Shown in pieces: positions 49,563 through 59,799 of a stretch of DNA of 64,000 nucleotides. The notes beneath the pieces are model-generated. The model searched no databases. It saw only the letters and a list, made by a program, of their open reading frames with translations, and was not told the DNA's origin. Every line of letters starts with the position of its first letter. The first letter of the stretch is position 1. Origin of the DNA: Heliocidaris tuberculata (taxonomy: Eukaryota > Echinodermata > Echinoidea > Camarodonta > Echinometridae); the NCBI GenBank assembly GCA_025618425.1, contig CM046838.1:18164129-18228128 (forward strand), given 5' to 3'. Position numbers and translations under genes: made by a program.

Positions 49563-49812
49563 TGAATGTTTATATTGGTGGGAATATTTAAGATTTGGAT
49601 GGGGGGGGGGGGTGGTATTGTGGATGGGGGCACAGACTGATCAGTATCTAGGGGCTATTTATGCAATTATACATGTATGTCAGATTTAGACAGAATGTTT
49701 ACATTGTATATTGGTGGGAGTATTGAAGATTGGGGGTGGGGTGGTATTTTGGATTGGGGCACAAACTGATCAGTATCTTGGGGCTGTTTATGAAATGATA
49801 TGTCAGATTTTG
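49563..49812. repeat. Diverged 136-bp tandem duplication
   Basis: TTGGTGGGAATATT at 49575 recurs as TTGGTGGGAGTATT at 49711, and ACTGATCAGTATCT follows both. The two copies differ by scattered substitutions and by a longer G run in the first. Non-coding. Confidence 0.88.
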
Positions 49813-50433
49813 AGTTGATTTTTCTCATGGATGTCGTCACAGTAGTTCATGAAGGATGTTGATCACTTACAGCTGCTGAATTGGCAGATCAATGTATGTT
49901 AACGACCAGAATTTTATAGAGATTTGTGTCTCGTTGGTGGCCTAATGTATGTCATGCACCCAAGATTGATCGGAATTGAGTAAGGGATCTATTTTTATCC
50001 CTGAAATGATACATTTCTAACCATTAAAATCAGCAGCTTTACCAAACTCTCATGAAAAGCAGTAGAATTTTACATGAACATTACATGTAATTAACTCCTA
50101 CTATTTTGACAATTCAAATTGAGATCAGTGTCATACATTTTTTTCTCTCCATTTTTCTTCATTTTTTTTGTGTTGTTGTTGGTATCCCAGTCACCTTCAC
50201 ATGACCAATTCCAGAACCCCCCCTCCCAAATTACATTATCCTGAAATTGAAAAGTCCAGATTTGTAGGGTACATGTACATGTCTCTCCTTCAGATATATA
50301 TAACAGAAAGAGATTTTGCGGATAGCGGAGGAATATTGTATTTTCCCCTGTGAAACAATCACACATACATGTACTCTAGTCAAGAATGAAGCCAATTTGT
50401 AATAAACATGACATTATTTATTTTTTTCAGTAG

Positions 50434-50712
50434 GTGTATAAGCCTCAGGGTTCCATTGTACAAACTGGCATAGTGTATGTTACACATGAGACATATGGCA
50501 AACCAAAGTTCAGTGACCCTGCAATAAGCTCTGTAATGACACCCGTGTTGTCCCCCAACACAGGTAATAAATGTTCCCATCGATCAATACACCATCCCCC
50601 TCTCTCCTACACCACACCCATTCATAGGGGATTGATCAATAGAGGCATTATCTCCTCTTATCGAGCTAATTATCGCTTCATCTTCCCTCTGTCGGACACT
50701 ATCATATCAATG
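50434..50712 (+). CDS. Candidate exon X of an unrecognised gene
   Basis: The segment follows TTTATTTTTTTCAGTAG and is followed by GTAAGTAAA, a near-consensus donor. It is exactly 93 codons with no stop in one frame, entering and leaving in phase 0; the other two frames are closed early. The predicted peptide includes VYKPQGSIVQTGIVYVTHET and ANYRFIFPLSDTIISM. Two AGs in CAGTAG give a choice of acceptor, but the upper one would place TAG in frame. An internal GTAATA after CCCAACACAG (50563) is a possible alternative donor. No family recognised. Confidence 0.3.
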
Positions 50713-51098
50713 GTAAGTAAACCAAGCATGTATACACAATGCATAGACTTGTAGGCCGAAGTCGTAAAAATCATTTATGACAGCATCTTTCATTATTAAA
50801 AAGCAGTGAACAGATTAGATTAGAGGTTGTCATCTCCTGCTACTGTGGACATTATAACACTTTAATACTAGACATATTACCTAGTCATGTACCGTGCAGA
50901 AGGGTGCTACCTGAATTTTGGGTAATTTTATTTAAAGATGTTTTTTCAGTTTGTAATAAAGATATTTAATATAGAAAAGTTTAACAAATCACTGTTAAGA
51001 TTTTCACAACAAATGGACGTTTTGTATAGATTTACCAGTTAAAGATAGGTCAAAACAAAGTGTGTGTCTCTTATAGAAGCACTGTATGCCTACAACAG

Positions 51099-51149
51099 GA
51101 CGAGAATTCACCAGACGATGAGGCCTGTACTTACAGCGAAGAAGAGGAA
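51099..51149 (+). CDS. Candidate exon Y of an unrecognised gene
   Basis: A 51-bp, 17-codon phase-0 segment reads DENSPDDEACTYSEEEE, a very acidic stretch. It follows CTACAACAG and ends before GTAAAC, a weak donor. A second possible acceptor (TCTCTTATAG, 51076) would add 22 bp. If real it links X and Z in frame. Confidence 0.2.
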
Positions 51150-52182
51150 GTAAACATGCACACTGTCCAAGTATCTGTTTGTAACTTTCTGCCAGGCACA
51201 TATCAACATTTGTATCAATCAATCAAAGTAGCCTTCTCATATACAGTACATGTAGGCCTGCCACCTACAGCACATCCTCCTATTTGGTTAAACTTAACTG
51301 TAGAAACTTTAATGATGTGCATTTGCCTTGTGTAACATATTTGTGGACTATTTCTTGGTAATATGTTTGAAACATTGCCGCCAAATCCACAATTTGTGCA
51401 TTCTAAATCTACACGGGACATGTCATTCTATGTACCGGATAAGTATTTTGAACACGTAATATTTAAATACTGGTAGCCATTGTGCTTTTGAACAGCAAAA
51501 AACAGGATCTGGCAGAGCCTGATGGCAAAGTCTTGATCCTCCAGAAAAATCTTGAAAGTGTCATGAGAGATTGAAAAGAGTGTTGAGAAAGGGGTAGAAC
51601 TTTAAGCTGAAAATTGATAATCAATTCAATACCCCTATTGATCCATCCAAAGGGGGATGGATAATACCCCCTCCTCCACATGAAATACAGGATTTAGGGG
51701 GACCCTTTCACACCTCTCCCTCACTCCTTTATTATGTAATCCATTGTCCTTCTGTTTGAGTTCGTCTACGTAGAATGAGTCACTTGACTATTGAATTGAC
51801 TAGTCAATGACCCATGGTTCAACAAACCATATCTTGTCATCCCACTGGACAAAGATATCCATAGTGGTCAGGGGACTGACTGGTATTGGTAGCTTGACCA
51901 ATTGACTTAGCAATGGTCATCTTTGCAAGTTTTAAACTTAGTCCGAAACTTAGACCGAATGAGCTAAAGGCACTACATGTACAGGTACAATGTACATGTA
52001 CACATGTATCTAGTAGAGCTACAAGGGATGTGGAAAACACAAAATTGTTGTCAAAATCAAAATAACTAATTTGTATAAAACAAAACAACAACAAACAAGA
52101 TATAGCAAGAAATAAATTTAAATTCAAGTTTTCTGAACAAGTTTTGATGATGAAATTTGACTTTTTGCTCGCTTTATTACAG

Positions 52183-52266
52183 AAGCAGTTCTGGGACTTA
52201 TCAAAGGAACTTGGACATAACTTTGTTGGGAGCAGTTTGTACGATTTTCCTCCTTGCTTTTATGAG
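52183..52266 (+). CDS. Candidate exon Z of an unrecognised gene
   Basis: Acceptor CTCGCTTTATTACAG and donor GTAAGA bracket 84 bp, 28 codons. The phase-0 frame includes KQFWDLSKELGHNFVGSSLY and DFPPCFYE, of good protein-like complexity. A second open frame encodes a hydrophobic segment, LDITLLGAVCTIFLLAF, that could be membrane-spanning, so the frame depends on the upstream exon. A small hairpin repeat begins 18 bp beyond the exon. No family recognised. Confidence 0.3.
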
Positions 52267-52283
52267 GTAAGACACGCCAATTG

Positions 52284-52348
52284 TTAAGAGCCAGACGGGC
52301 ATTGACTTTTATCATATAACTCTGTTAACACCCTTCTGGCTTTCAGCA
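52284..52348. repeat. Small hairpin repeat GAGCCAGAAGGGC, copy 2
   Basis: Left arm AAGAGCCAGACGGGCATTGA pairs imperfectly with right arm GTTAACACCCTTCTGGCTTT across an AT-rich loop of about 24 bases. Same family as the hairpins at 37966 and 63455. Confidence 0.75.
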
Positions 52349-52349
52349 G

Positions 52350-53700
52350 ACAGTGTGATACATGTACATCATAATAAGTGACTGTAATATGGACCACAAG
52401 TCACAAGAAGAAAATTTTAATGACATTTGACTGAAAATGCTATGATGGACCATGGACTTAGAGTCTATGGATGGACCGCCCCCCCTGGCACTGGGGTCCT
52501 CGGTGGAGATTTGGGAACTTGCCGACTTTTGTGTAATGAAAAATTGTCCAAGAATTCAAAAGCGATTGTAATTTATTGGTCACACATAATATGAAAGTAC
52601 ATGTAGTTCAATATGCTTGTTGAGAAGCAATACAATTTAATGTAAATCATGTAAATGCTTTCTATTGCATTCAAACTACATGCAATGCATTTTCTTTTAG
52701 TTTTTTTTTGGTTGTAAAGCAGAAGGTACAAATAGGTTCACCATCTACATGTACATATATCCTTACATGATACTTTGACACAAACAGTGACAGTAAAGTA
52801 TGTAAATACATGTAAAAGCCGATTTGGTGCTAGACTTAGAGGAATCATGCTCCACTGATTCGTAATAGCCGGTTTTAATTGCCTCATCAAAGGGATGGAA
52901 CATTGTATTCACACGTGTAATGAGACTCTAAATGTAATCTCTTTGTCTAGCCATGGTTAATACCTATGTGAATGTGTCACAGGTAAAATGCGTGATGCAT
53001 TGATTGTTATCTGTGTGGTGTTCGAAGGGGAATGATGAGACAGGCGCAAAAAAAAAACAACATGCATGGTTGACGTCCAATATATGTCTATTTAAACAAT
53101 GATAAAATAAATTCCACCGGTTCAGACTTGGTAATCCTCCTTGATTGGGTTGGCAAACTGGGGTTACTAGGCCAATTATCTGCTAAATGAGCTATTAGAG
53201 GCTAGAATTAGAAATGGGTTTGTGCACAGCATGATACTGGCTACATTTGTGCCTGATACTTTCGTTGCTCAATTTCCTCTTTCAAGGTATTTCAGTAACA
53301 GACCAAGGAGTTATCTGATAACTCCTTGAACAGACTAACAGTAATGCATATTTACACAATGTGGGATCTCGGGACCATATTCACAAAGTTGCTTGTGTTT
53401 CATATGACTGGCAATGCATGACTACATGTGGCTAGAAAATCCCTATTTTTTTCCTTTCCAAATTGCCTTTCATGCATTTTGCATTCTATGTACCGTGGTA
53501 ATTACAAAACAAAGAATAAAAAACAGGTGCATAGTGATCTTTGATGATCCCTCCAATTATAATTTACCTTTCTGTTGATTTGTTTTTAGGGTTTCACATC
53601 AAGTTTTATTTCCCTATGGGTCTGGAGCAAAATATTGGAGACCATGTGTGCCAAAAGCCCCTCCATTATCTACATTTTGTTATTTTAGAGCTACTGTCTG
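52350..53700. other. Gene-free stretch
   Basis: No gene recognised. It contains TACATGTA words (52360, 52600, 52747, 52807), a C run at 52480-52486 and the perfect palindrome at 53304-53328. Confidence 0.5.
53304..53328. repeat. 25-bp perfect palindrome
   Basis: CAAGGAGTTATC and GATAACTCCTTG flank a single central T, giving 12 perfect base pairs around one unpaired base. No flanking element was identified. Confidence 0.85.
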
Positions 53701-53707
53701 GAATGAC

Positions 53708-53862
53708 ATTTTTTTTTTTTTTTTGTTTTTTTGGGGGGGGGGGGGGGGGGGGGGGTTGCCCCTGTGTATTGGACCACTATAAAAAGTCCTGCAAACCCCT
53801 GAAAAGATACATGTACATGCTCCTTTTAAAAGCTTTTCAATGGGGGGGGGGGGGGGGGGGCT
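53708..53862. repeat. T run and two long G runs
   Basis: T runs at 53708-53722, a G run at 53733-53755 and a second G run at 53841-53860. Glycine- and proline-rich frames across them are artefacts. Confidence 0.9.
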
Positions 53863-53922
53863 GACTTTTTCTACATGCAGACAGCAACAATTTAATGTCA
53901 TTACCTGCTATTTTCCTTCGTC

Positions 53923-54140
53923 TTGGCCTTTCCCCTCATGAACTTTACTTGGAGCATTCAGTGCACTTTCAACGCTTTTACAGAGCGAGACTGTAATTGT
54001 ATTGATGTAGCAATGAACGGGCGAGGAGAATGGATTATCGCCCATGGGCCTTCCCTCCATTACTTCTCGATAAACAACCCCCCTTTCTGTGGTTCTCCTC
54101 CAGGCAGCTACACATAGTTTTTCCACGGCACAAGTGACGG
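53923..54140 (+). other. High-complexity segment with open frame and splice-like end
   Basis: The + strand frame reads WSIQCTFNAFTERDCNCIDV and later GRGEWIIAHGPSLHYFSI before stopping at 54117. The minus strand is also open across the same DNA. A strong pyrimidine tract and CTCCTCCAG (ending 54104) followed by a 35-bp stretch and GTAAAG (54139) could mark a small exon. Sequence complexity is well above the surroundings, so it could be an exon or conserved regulatory DNA; I cannot decide. Confidence 0.2.
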
Positions 54141-54381
54141 TAAAGTCAAGAAGTGGGAAAAAGTGGAAAAAAGAGGAAAAGAAAAAAACAACATGAAATG
54201 GGTTTATAATGAGTTCTTAGAGTAATGATGGAATGTTGGAAACAGTCCTTGAGAAGAACTCACTCAAACATAACTTTTTGGAGATTGAGGGAATGGAAAG
54301 AGGGAGATGACCATGAAAGTTAGTGAAAATTAATAATACAACAAATTAATAAGCAAGCAACATGGCAAGTAGATGCAACCA

Positions 54382-54615
54382 AGAGAAAATAGTTAGGAGA
54401 TGAGAAAATAGTAAGGAAAAGAGAAAATAGTTAGGAGAAGTGAAAGTAGGAAGGAGAAGAAAAAAAAAGTAAGGAGAAGAGAAAACAGGAGAAGAGAAAG
54501 TAGTAAGGAGAAGAGAAAATAGTAAGCAGGAGAGAAAATTGTGAGAAGAGAAAATAGTATGGAGAAGAAAAAATAGTAAGAAGGGAAAATAGTAAGGAGA
54601 AGAAGAGAAAAGAGA
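54382..54615. repeat. Purine-rich minisatellite, period about 20 bp
   Basis: Imperfect repeats of AGGAGAAGAGAAAATAGTA over about 230 bp. The serine/phenylalanine-rich frame on the opposite strand is a by-product. Confidence 0.9.
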
Positions 54616-55027
54616 CAACAAAGTTAACAAATAAATGATTTTCTTTTTAACTTTATAAAATTATTTTGATAATGTGGAACTGTACATTCCCTTTAAGTAC
54701 ATGTATGAACTTCAAGGTCTATATTTACATTTGACTCATTTAGATTAGAATTTAGAATAAATGAGAGAAATCAAATGATCGTGACCCACATCTGTACTGT
54801 AACTCAACCTCACTGTTGACTATCAAGTATGATTGTACAGGTTGATACAAGTTATGTTAGCAGCATCCAACTTTGTTCAAGGCAATTTATCATTAACAGG
54901 TAAATTGGTTTCCTGCAGAGACAGGTAAATTTGTGAAGTTCAGTATCGATTGGAAAGACTGAAAGGAAGATGGTTTGAGCCAAAAAGATCTTTGGAAGAG
55001 TTGTCTATCCTTACATCTTCTACTTAA

Positions 55028-55606
55028 AGGGGCAGTCTAATGAGAACTCATGGGGAAATGAAATCGTGCGGAATTTGCAAAAGGCTCGTTTACTTGTACA
55101 CATAGCACGCCCGTTGTGCGAGGCCGTCGGACTAAGGTCATAAATGATCGGACGGCACGAAGTTGACCGAACTGGAGCTCGGCGAATACTTCGGGTTTAA
55201 CCAGTCCCGGGCTCTTAGTCTTGTAACTGGTTGTAACCTCGTTCCCCCAAACAAGTTTAGTGTAATGCTGAAATATTTCCAAATACAAAACACGGTTAAC
55301 TTCTGGTTGATTAGTCTAGCCATCGCTTCTGCACTGCCCTGCCGCGACTCGTTGTCGCCACGATTACGTAACTAATCCCAGGCTCTACCAGAGAGCTGGC
55401 TCTGTAATTACTTTTCCATATGTTTGATTACTTTCCCACCGCGCGAAATTTAAAACACAAGCCAGTCTTATCTCAGAGGTGGTCCAATATGAATCACATG
55501 TTTTAGCACGTGCGATGGAAGTCCTTGTATCGAAGTGACACGAAGCTCCGAGTATATTTTCCTCTCTCATCGGAAATCGCCCATGCAGGCCTACCAAAGT
55601 ATCCCT
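55028..55606 (+). mobile_element. TTAA-flanked element, family B, copy 1 (579 bp)
   Basis: The left end is AGGGGCAGTCTAATGAGAAC and the right end, reverse-complemented, AGGGATACTTTGGTAGGCCT. The ends share only AGGG and short scattered matches, so terminal repeats are short. TTAA borders are 55024-55027 and 55607-55610. The interior is GC-richer than the surroundings and holds blocks such as GATCGGACGGCACGAAGTTG and GCCCTGCCGCGACTCGTTGT. Frames of 60-83 codons occur on both strands and are shared by all B copies only because the DNA is shared; no transposase motif is present. Confidence 0.92.
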
Positions 55607-55610
55607 TTAA

Positions 55611-56975
55611 GTAAGATGATATGTACAGTACATTGTACAATGTTATTTTGAGTATTTTACATGATATGGCAGTGAATATAATTATTGTATTGAAACTTAA
55701 ATGATATATATTGATATATTGTTTTTATTGTCTTTACATGTATGTTTGAATATGCACACTGGTACTGCTTGTTGTTGTAGGTTAGCCTGGTATTCAGGTG
55801 CTATGAAATTTTATCCATCGCAAGGAAAATGACCTCAGCCGAGTTTGGAGAGTATAGATCGATTCTCACCTATCCTATGAGAGGAGATAGAGGCAATCTA
55901 TGAAAGTTTTCGACTTCATATTTTAGGTTCACTTGAACTGAATTTCACAGAATGACCTGAGTGACAGCTTATCATTATCACTCAATGGGAAAATATAGTG
56001 GAGCAATTTAGCCCTGGAAAGCTGTGAAAGAGTTCTGAAAAAATAAAAAATAAAAAATAAATGTTCACTAGGAAATCCAACATTTTCTACAGAAAGTCTG
56101 AAGGCAAAAGTCTGTGGCCCAACTGCCAAGATGTACTAGTATAACCGGTATATGGGGTCTGTGGTATAACAATCATGGCAGAATATACTGTTTGACCCAA
56201 TCTGTTGCGCATCAATCATGTATTACCAATAATACCAACAGGCACGTTACTTCAGATACCAATTCATACATGAGCAGCTGTGTGCATTCCATCCTTGGAT
56301 AAGGTCAGGACTTGAATTCATTCTGAAATTAAGAAATTAAGAAATTTGTGGGCATGCTTGCAACAGAGCTTTGGTCATCTTCTCACTGTAGGGAGTGGAA
56401 AGTTAGAGGATAGATTGACAGATGCATGGAGATCCAACATTTGCTCTAGTGACATATGCCACGGGCATTCGGGTTGCGATTATGAGATTATTCCAAATGC
56501 CTGATATTGAATCAATGATGCACAAGATTTACTTGTAGTTCAATATTAATTAGCTGATATTCCTGCAATATTTGGAAAGTTATAAATGTTGTAAAAGGAG
56601 CCAAGCCTGATCCCATTTGTCTAATGCGGTTTTGCATGTTCTTTTTGCCTGTTATCATTGATTTCTTTATACTGGTAATATCTTTTAAGCCTACCTGTCG
56701 TGTCTCCTTATTAGGCCTTTAAATGGTTAATACTTGTGAAGTTGAGAGAACTGTTCTTTGCAGTGCCAGGCCCAAGAGATTTATAAAAAACATACACATG
56801 TATATTGTGGCATCCTGATTTTTCAAAAAGTGAAAATCTAAATTAAATATTCAGAGCAATGTTTTAAGAAAATTATTCAGAGAAATGTCATGAAACTTGC
56901 TCCCAATGAATTTTACATCCTTCAACTTTACAGTGTAAAAACCTCACTCTGATAGGAGGTACAATTTTTGAGTCA
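55611..56975. other. Gene-free stretch between TTAA elements
   Basis: No recognised gene or repeat. AT-rich with short frames only. Confidence 0.5.
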
Positions 56976-56979
56976 TTAA

Positions 56980-58146
56980 AGGGCAATCCAACCTTGGTAA
57001 TGAGTTGATATGTGTGAAAGCAGAAAAATAAGAAAAACAGGATGGTGAAAGTTTGAAAGAAATCAGAAAAGGAATAAGAAAGTTATGGATGTTTGAAAAA
57101 TGAGATCACTACATCTATGCAAATCTCAAATTGGCAATTTGGTGATTCGATTGTGACATTTTTGTGGACAACTCTCCCATTTGTCGTACACAAAAATATC
57201 ATTAATTTGCGGTTTTCTTCGAGGCGCTTTTACCCTCGGGGCAGTACTCAAAATATATTGGAGATAGCATATTGTTATAGGTCCTCATGAAAGAAAAAGA
57301 TCCTACTGAGTAATACATTTCGAAAAAAGTGACATTTTAGTCATTTTGTGTATTGGAGCGAATGGAGGAGTTGTCCACAGCTACATCACAGTGACATTAC
57401 CTATTCGGCCAATTTGAAATTCCCATATGTATAGTGATTACAACTTACAAAAATTCATAACTTTCTTATTGCTTGTCCGATTTCGTTCAAACTTTCACCA
57501 ATCTGCTTCTCTGATTTTTCCTCTTTCTTTCAAAGCAACTTGCTATTAAAGGGATACTTTGGTAGGCCTGCATGGGCGATTTCCGATGAGAGAGGAAAAT
57601 ATACTCGGAGCTTCGTGTCACTTCGATACAAGGACTTCCATCGCACGTGCTAAAACATGTGATTCATATTGGACCACCTCTGAGATAAGACTGGCTTGTG
57701 TTTTAAATTTCGCGCGGTGGGAAAGTAATCAAACATATGGAAAAGTAATTACAGAGCCAGCTCTCTGGTAGAGCCTGGGATTAGTTACGTAATCGTGGCG
57801 ACAACGAGTCGCGGCAGGGCAGTGCAGAAGCGATGGCTAGACTAATCAACCAGAAGTTAACCGTGTTTTGTATTTGGAAATATTTCAGCATTACACTAAA
57901 CTTGTTGGGGGGAACGAGGTTACAACCAGTTACAAGACTAAGAGCCCGGGACTGGTTAAACCCGAAATATTCGCCGAGCTCCAGTTCGGTCAACTTCGTG
58001 CCGTCCGATCATTTATGACCTTAGTCCGACGGCCTCTCACAACGGGCGTGCTATGTGTACAAGTAAACGAGCCTTTTGCAAATTCCGCACGATTTCATTT
58101 CCCCATGAGTTCTCATTAGACTGCCCCTTTAAGGTTGGATTTCCCT
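56980..58146 (-). mobile_element. TTAA-flanked element, family A, copy 2, interrupted
   Basis: It begins AGGGCAATCCAACCTTGGTA and ends with AAGGTTGGATTTCCCT, opposite in orientation to the 9.1-kb copy, with TTAA at 56976-56979 and 58147-58150. The halves 56980-57545 and 58133-58146 are continuous in the 9.1-kb copy. Removing element B2 and one TTAA leaves about 584 bp against 592 bp in copy 1. Interior blocks such as GACAACTCTCCCATTTGTCG and GAGGCGCTTTTACC match copy 1. Confidence 0.95.
57550..58128 (-). mobile_element. TTAA-flanked element, family B, copy 2, nested in A2
   Basis: This 579-bp copy is the reverse complement of B1 with very few differences and the same length to the base. It is flanked by TTAA at 57546-57549 and 58129-58132. 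The 9.1-kb A copy, read on the minus strand, has a single TTAA at the same place (CTTGCTATTAAGGTTAGATT), so the target duplicated from one TTAA to two. Confidence 0.95.
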
Positions 58147-58435
58147 TTAATGATCAAAAGTGTCCAGACACTATCCTCTAACGATCCAACCCCTACACAG
58201 AAGATGGCTATCCTTTTGGAAAGGCATGGGTTCTTCTTGGTGGGTGGGTGGGTGTGGAGTCTGTGGACCTGGTAGTCGGCTTTCAGTAAGGTCTGAATGG
58301 GAAAAGACTAGGAACACCTGTAAGGAATCAGGAGAGGACACCTATATGCACAGGTGTCATTCAGGATCATACCATCACACCTGAAGGTCAAGAGGTCATG
58401 TCAAGAGGTCATGTCATCTCATACCTCTGACAGGA

Positions 58436-58485
58436 TTTCTCACCTTGGGTCACTGACACATTTCTCACCTTGGGTCACTGACACA
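58436..58485. repeat. 25-bp tandem duplication
   Basis: TTTCTCACCTTGGGTCACTG plus five more bases occurs twice in tandem. Just upstream TCAAGAGGTCATG is also doubled with a 13-bp period (58388-58413). Confidence 0.92.
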
Positions 58486-58836
58486 TTTGACATACATAGA
58501 ATATTGTAAATAACACAAAAATACAATAGAATATCAAGTCATTGTATGCTTAAATTTTATTGGTCAACACCAGAGGCAGACCACAAATTTAACTTTGGAG
58601 CTTTGGCGATACTTCAAAGTTCAAACACATTTGCTATCAGTATATCAACACAGTATTTTTCATCAAAATAGTTCAATATATTTTGTAATTCTTTAGGGCC
58701 TATTCATTCACTTTGTTATTTTGAATTTGCAAGTGGTACGTTGCTTTATTGATCTAGTATTTTGTCAGTGTGGGTGGCAAAAGGACATTATCACGTGTGC
58801 ATGCCATAAAGCAAATTTCTGGTAACTCTCCTTTAA

Positions 58837-59407
58837 AGGGCCAGTGTAATGAGAACTCACGGGGAAATGAAATCGTGCGGAATTTGCAAAAGGTTCGTTT
58901 ACTTGTACACATAGCACGCCCGTTGTGCGAGGCCATCGGACTAATGCCATAAATGATCGGACGGCACGAAGTTGACCGAACTGGAGCTAGGCGAATACTT
59001 CGGGTTTAGTCTTGTAACTGGTCGTAACCTCGTTCACCCAAACAAGTTTAGTGTAATGCTGAAATATTTCCAAATACAAAACACGGTTTACTTCTGGTTG
59101 ATTAGTCTAGCCATCGCTTCTGCACTGCCCTGCCGCGACGCGTTGTCGCCACGATTACGTAACTACCCCCAGGATCTACCAGAGAGCTGGCTCTGTAATT
59201 ACTTTTCCACATGTTTGATTACTTTCCCATCGCGCGAAATTTAAAACACAAGCCAGTCTTCACCGAACTATCTCAGAGGTGATCCAATATGAATCACATG
59301 TTTTAGCACGTGTGATGGAAGTCCTTGTATCGAAAGTGACACGAAGCTCCGAGTATATTTTCCTCTCTCATCGGAAATCGCCCATGCAGGCCCACCAAAG
59401 TATCCCT
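58837..59407 (+). mobile_element. TTAA-flanked element, family B, copy 3 (571 bp)
   Basis: It starts AGGGCCAGTGTAATGAGAAC and ends CCACCAAAGTATCCCT, with TTAA at 58833-58836 and 59408-59411. It is more diverged than B1 and B2: an internal deletion removes about 20 bp including the CCAGTCCCGGGCTC block, and a small insertion CACCGAACTA-like text is present near 59261. GGTTTTGATTGCCCT immediately to the right resembles the terminus of family A. Confidence 0.92.
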
Positions 59408-59686
59408 TTAAGGTTTTGATTGCCCTATGTGGCCAGGGGTCCTAAAGCTAAAGCTATGCATCCTGCAAATACGCGCACTGCGACGTGTTCAATACGCCAA
59501 ACTTTTGGAATGACTGAGCAACGGGAATATCATTTACGTTTGCCAGAAAGAATGAGTAATTTCGCTTTATTTTTTGTGATGTTATCACTGTTTGGAAATC
59601 GCGGTGAAATTGACAGTACATCAGTCAGCTTCAAAATCAAGATTTGCATTCATGTATTATGAATAGTGAAGTTATTTGTCTATGGT

Positions 59687-59795
59687 TTGCTCGCTATTTA
59701 GAAGGACCGCTATTCATTTAGTCATGCGTTATGGATAGCGGTCCTTATGAATGAGTGTCCTTATGAATAGCGGTCCTTATGACTAGCGAGGTTAC
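59687..59795. repeat. Hairpin-forming repeat of AAGGACCGCTATTCAT
   Basis: AAGGACCGCTATTCAT occurs once forward (59702) and twice inverted (ATGGATAGCGGTCCTT at 59731, ATGAATAGCGGTCCTTAT at 59763). Outer text GCTCGCTA and TAGCGAGG is also mirrored. A small fold-back element with an internally duplicated right arm is likely. Confidence 0.75.
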
Positions 59796-59799
59796 CCCG

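Noticed and set aside
55163..59244. Frames of 60-83 codons repeated in the three B elements
   Set aside because: They are conserved between copies only because the element DNA is conserved; they occur on both strands, and B3 has indels that break them. No transposase motif is seen.
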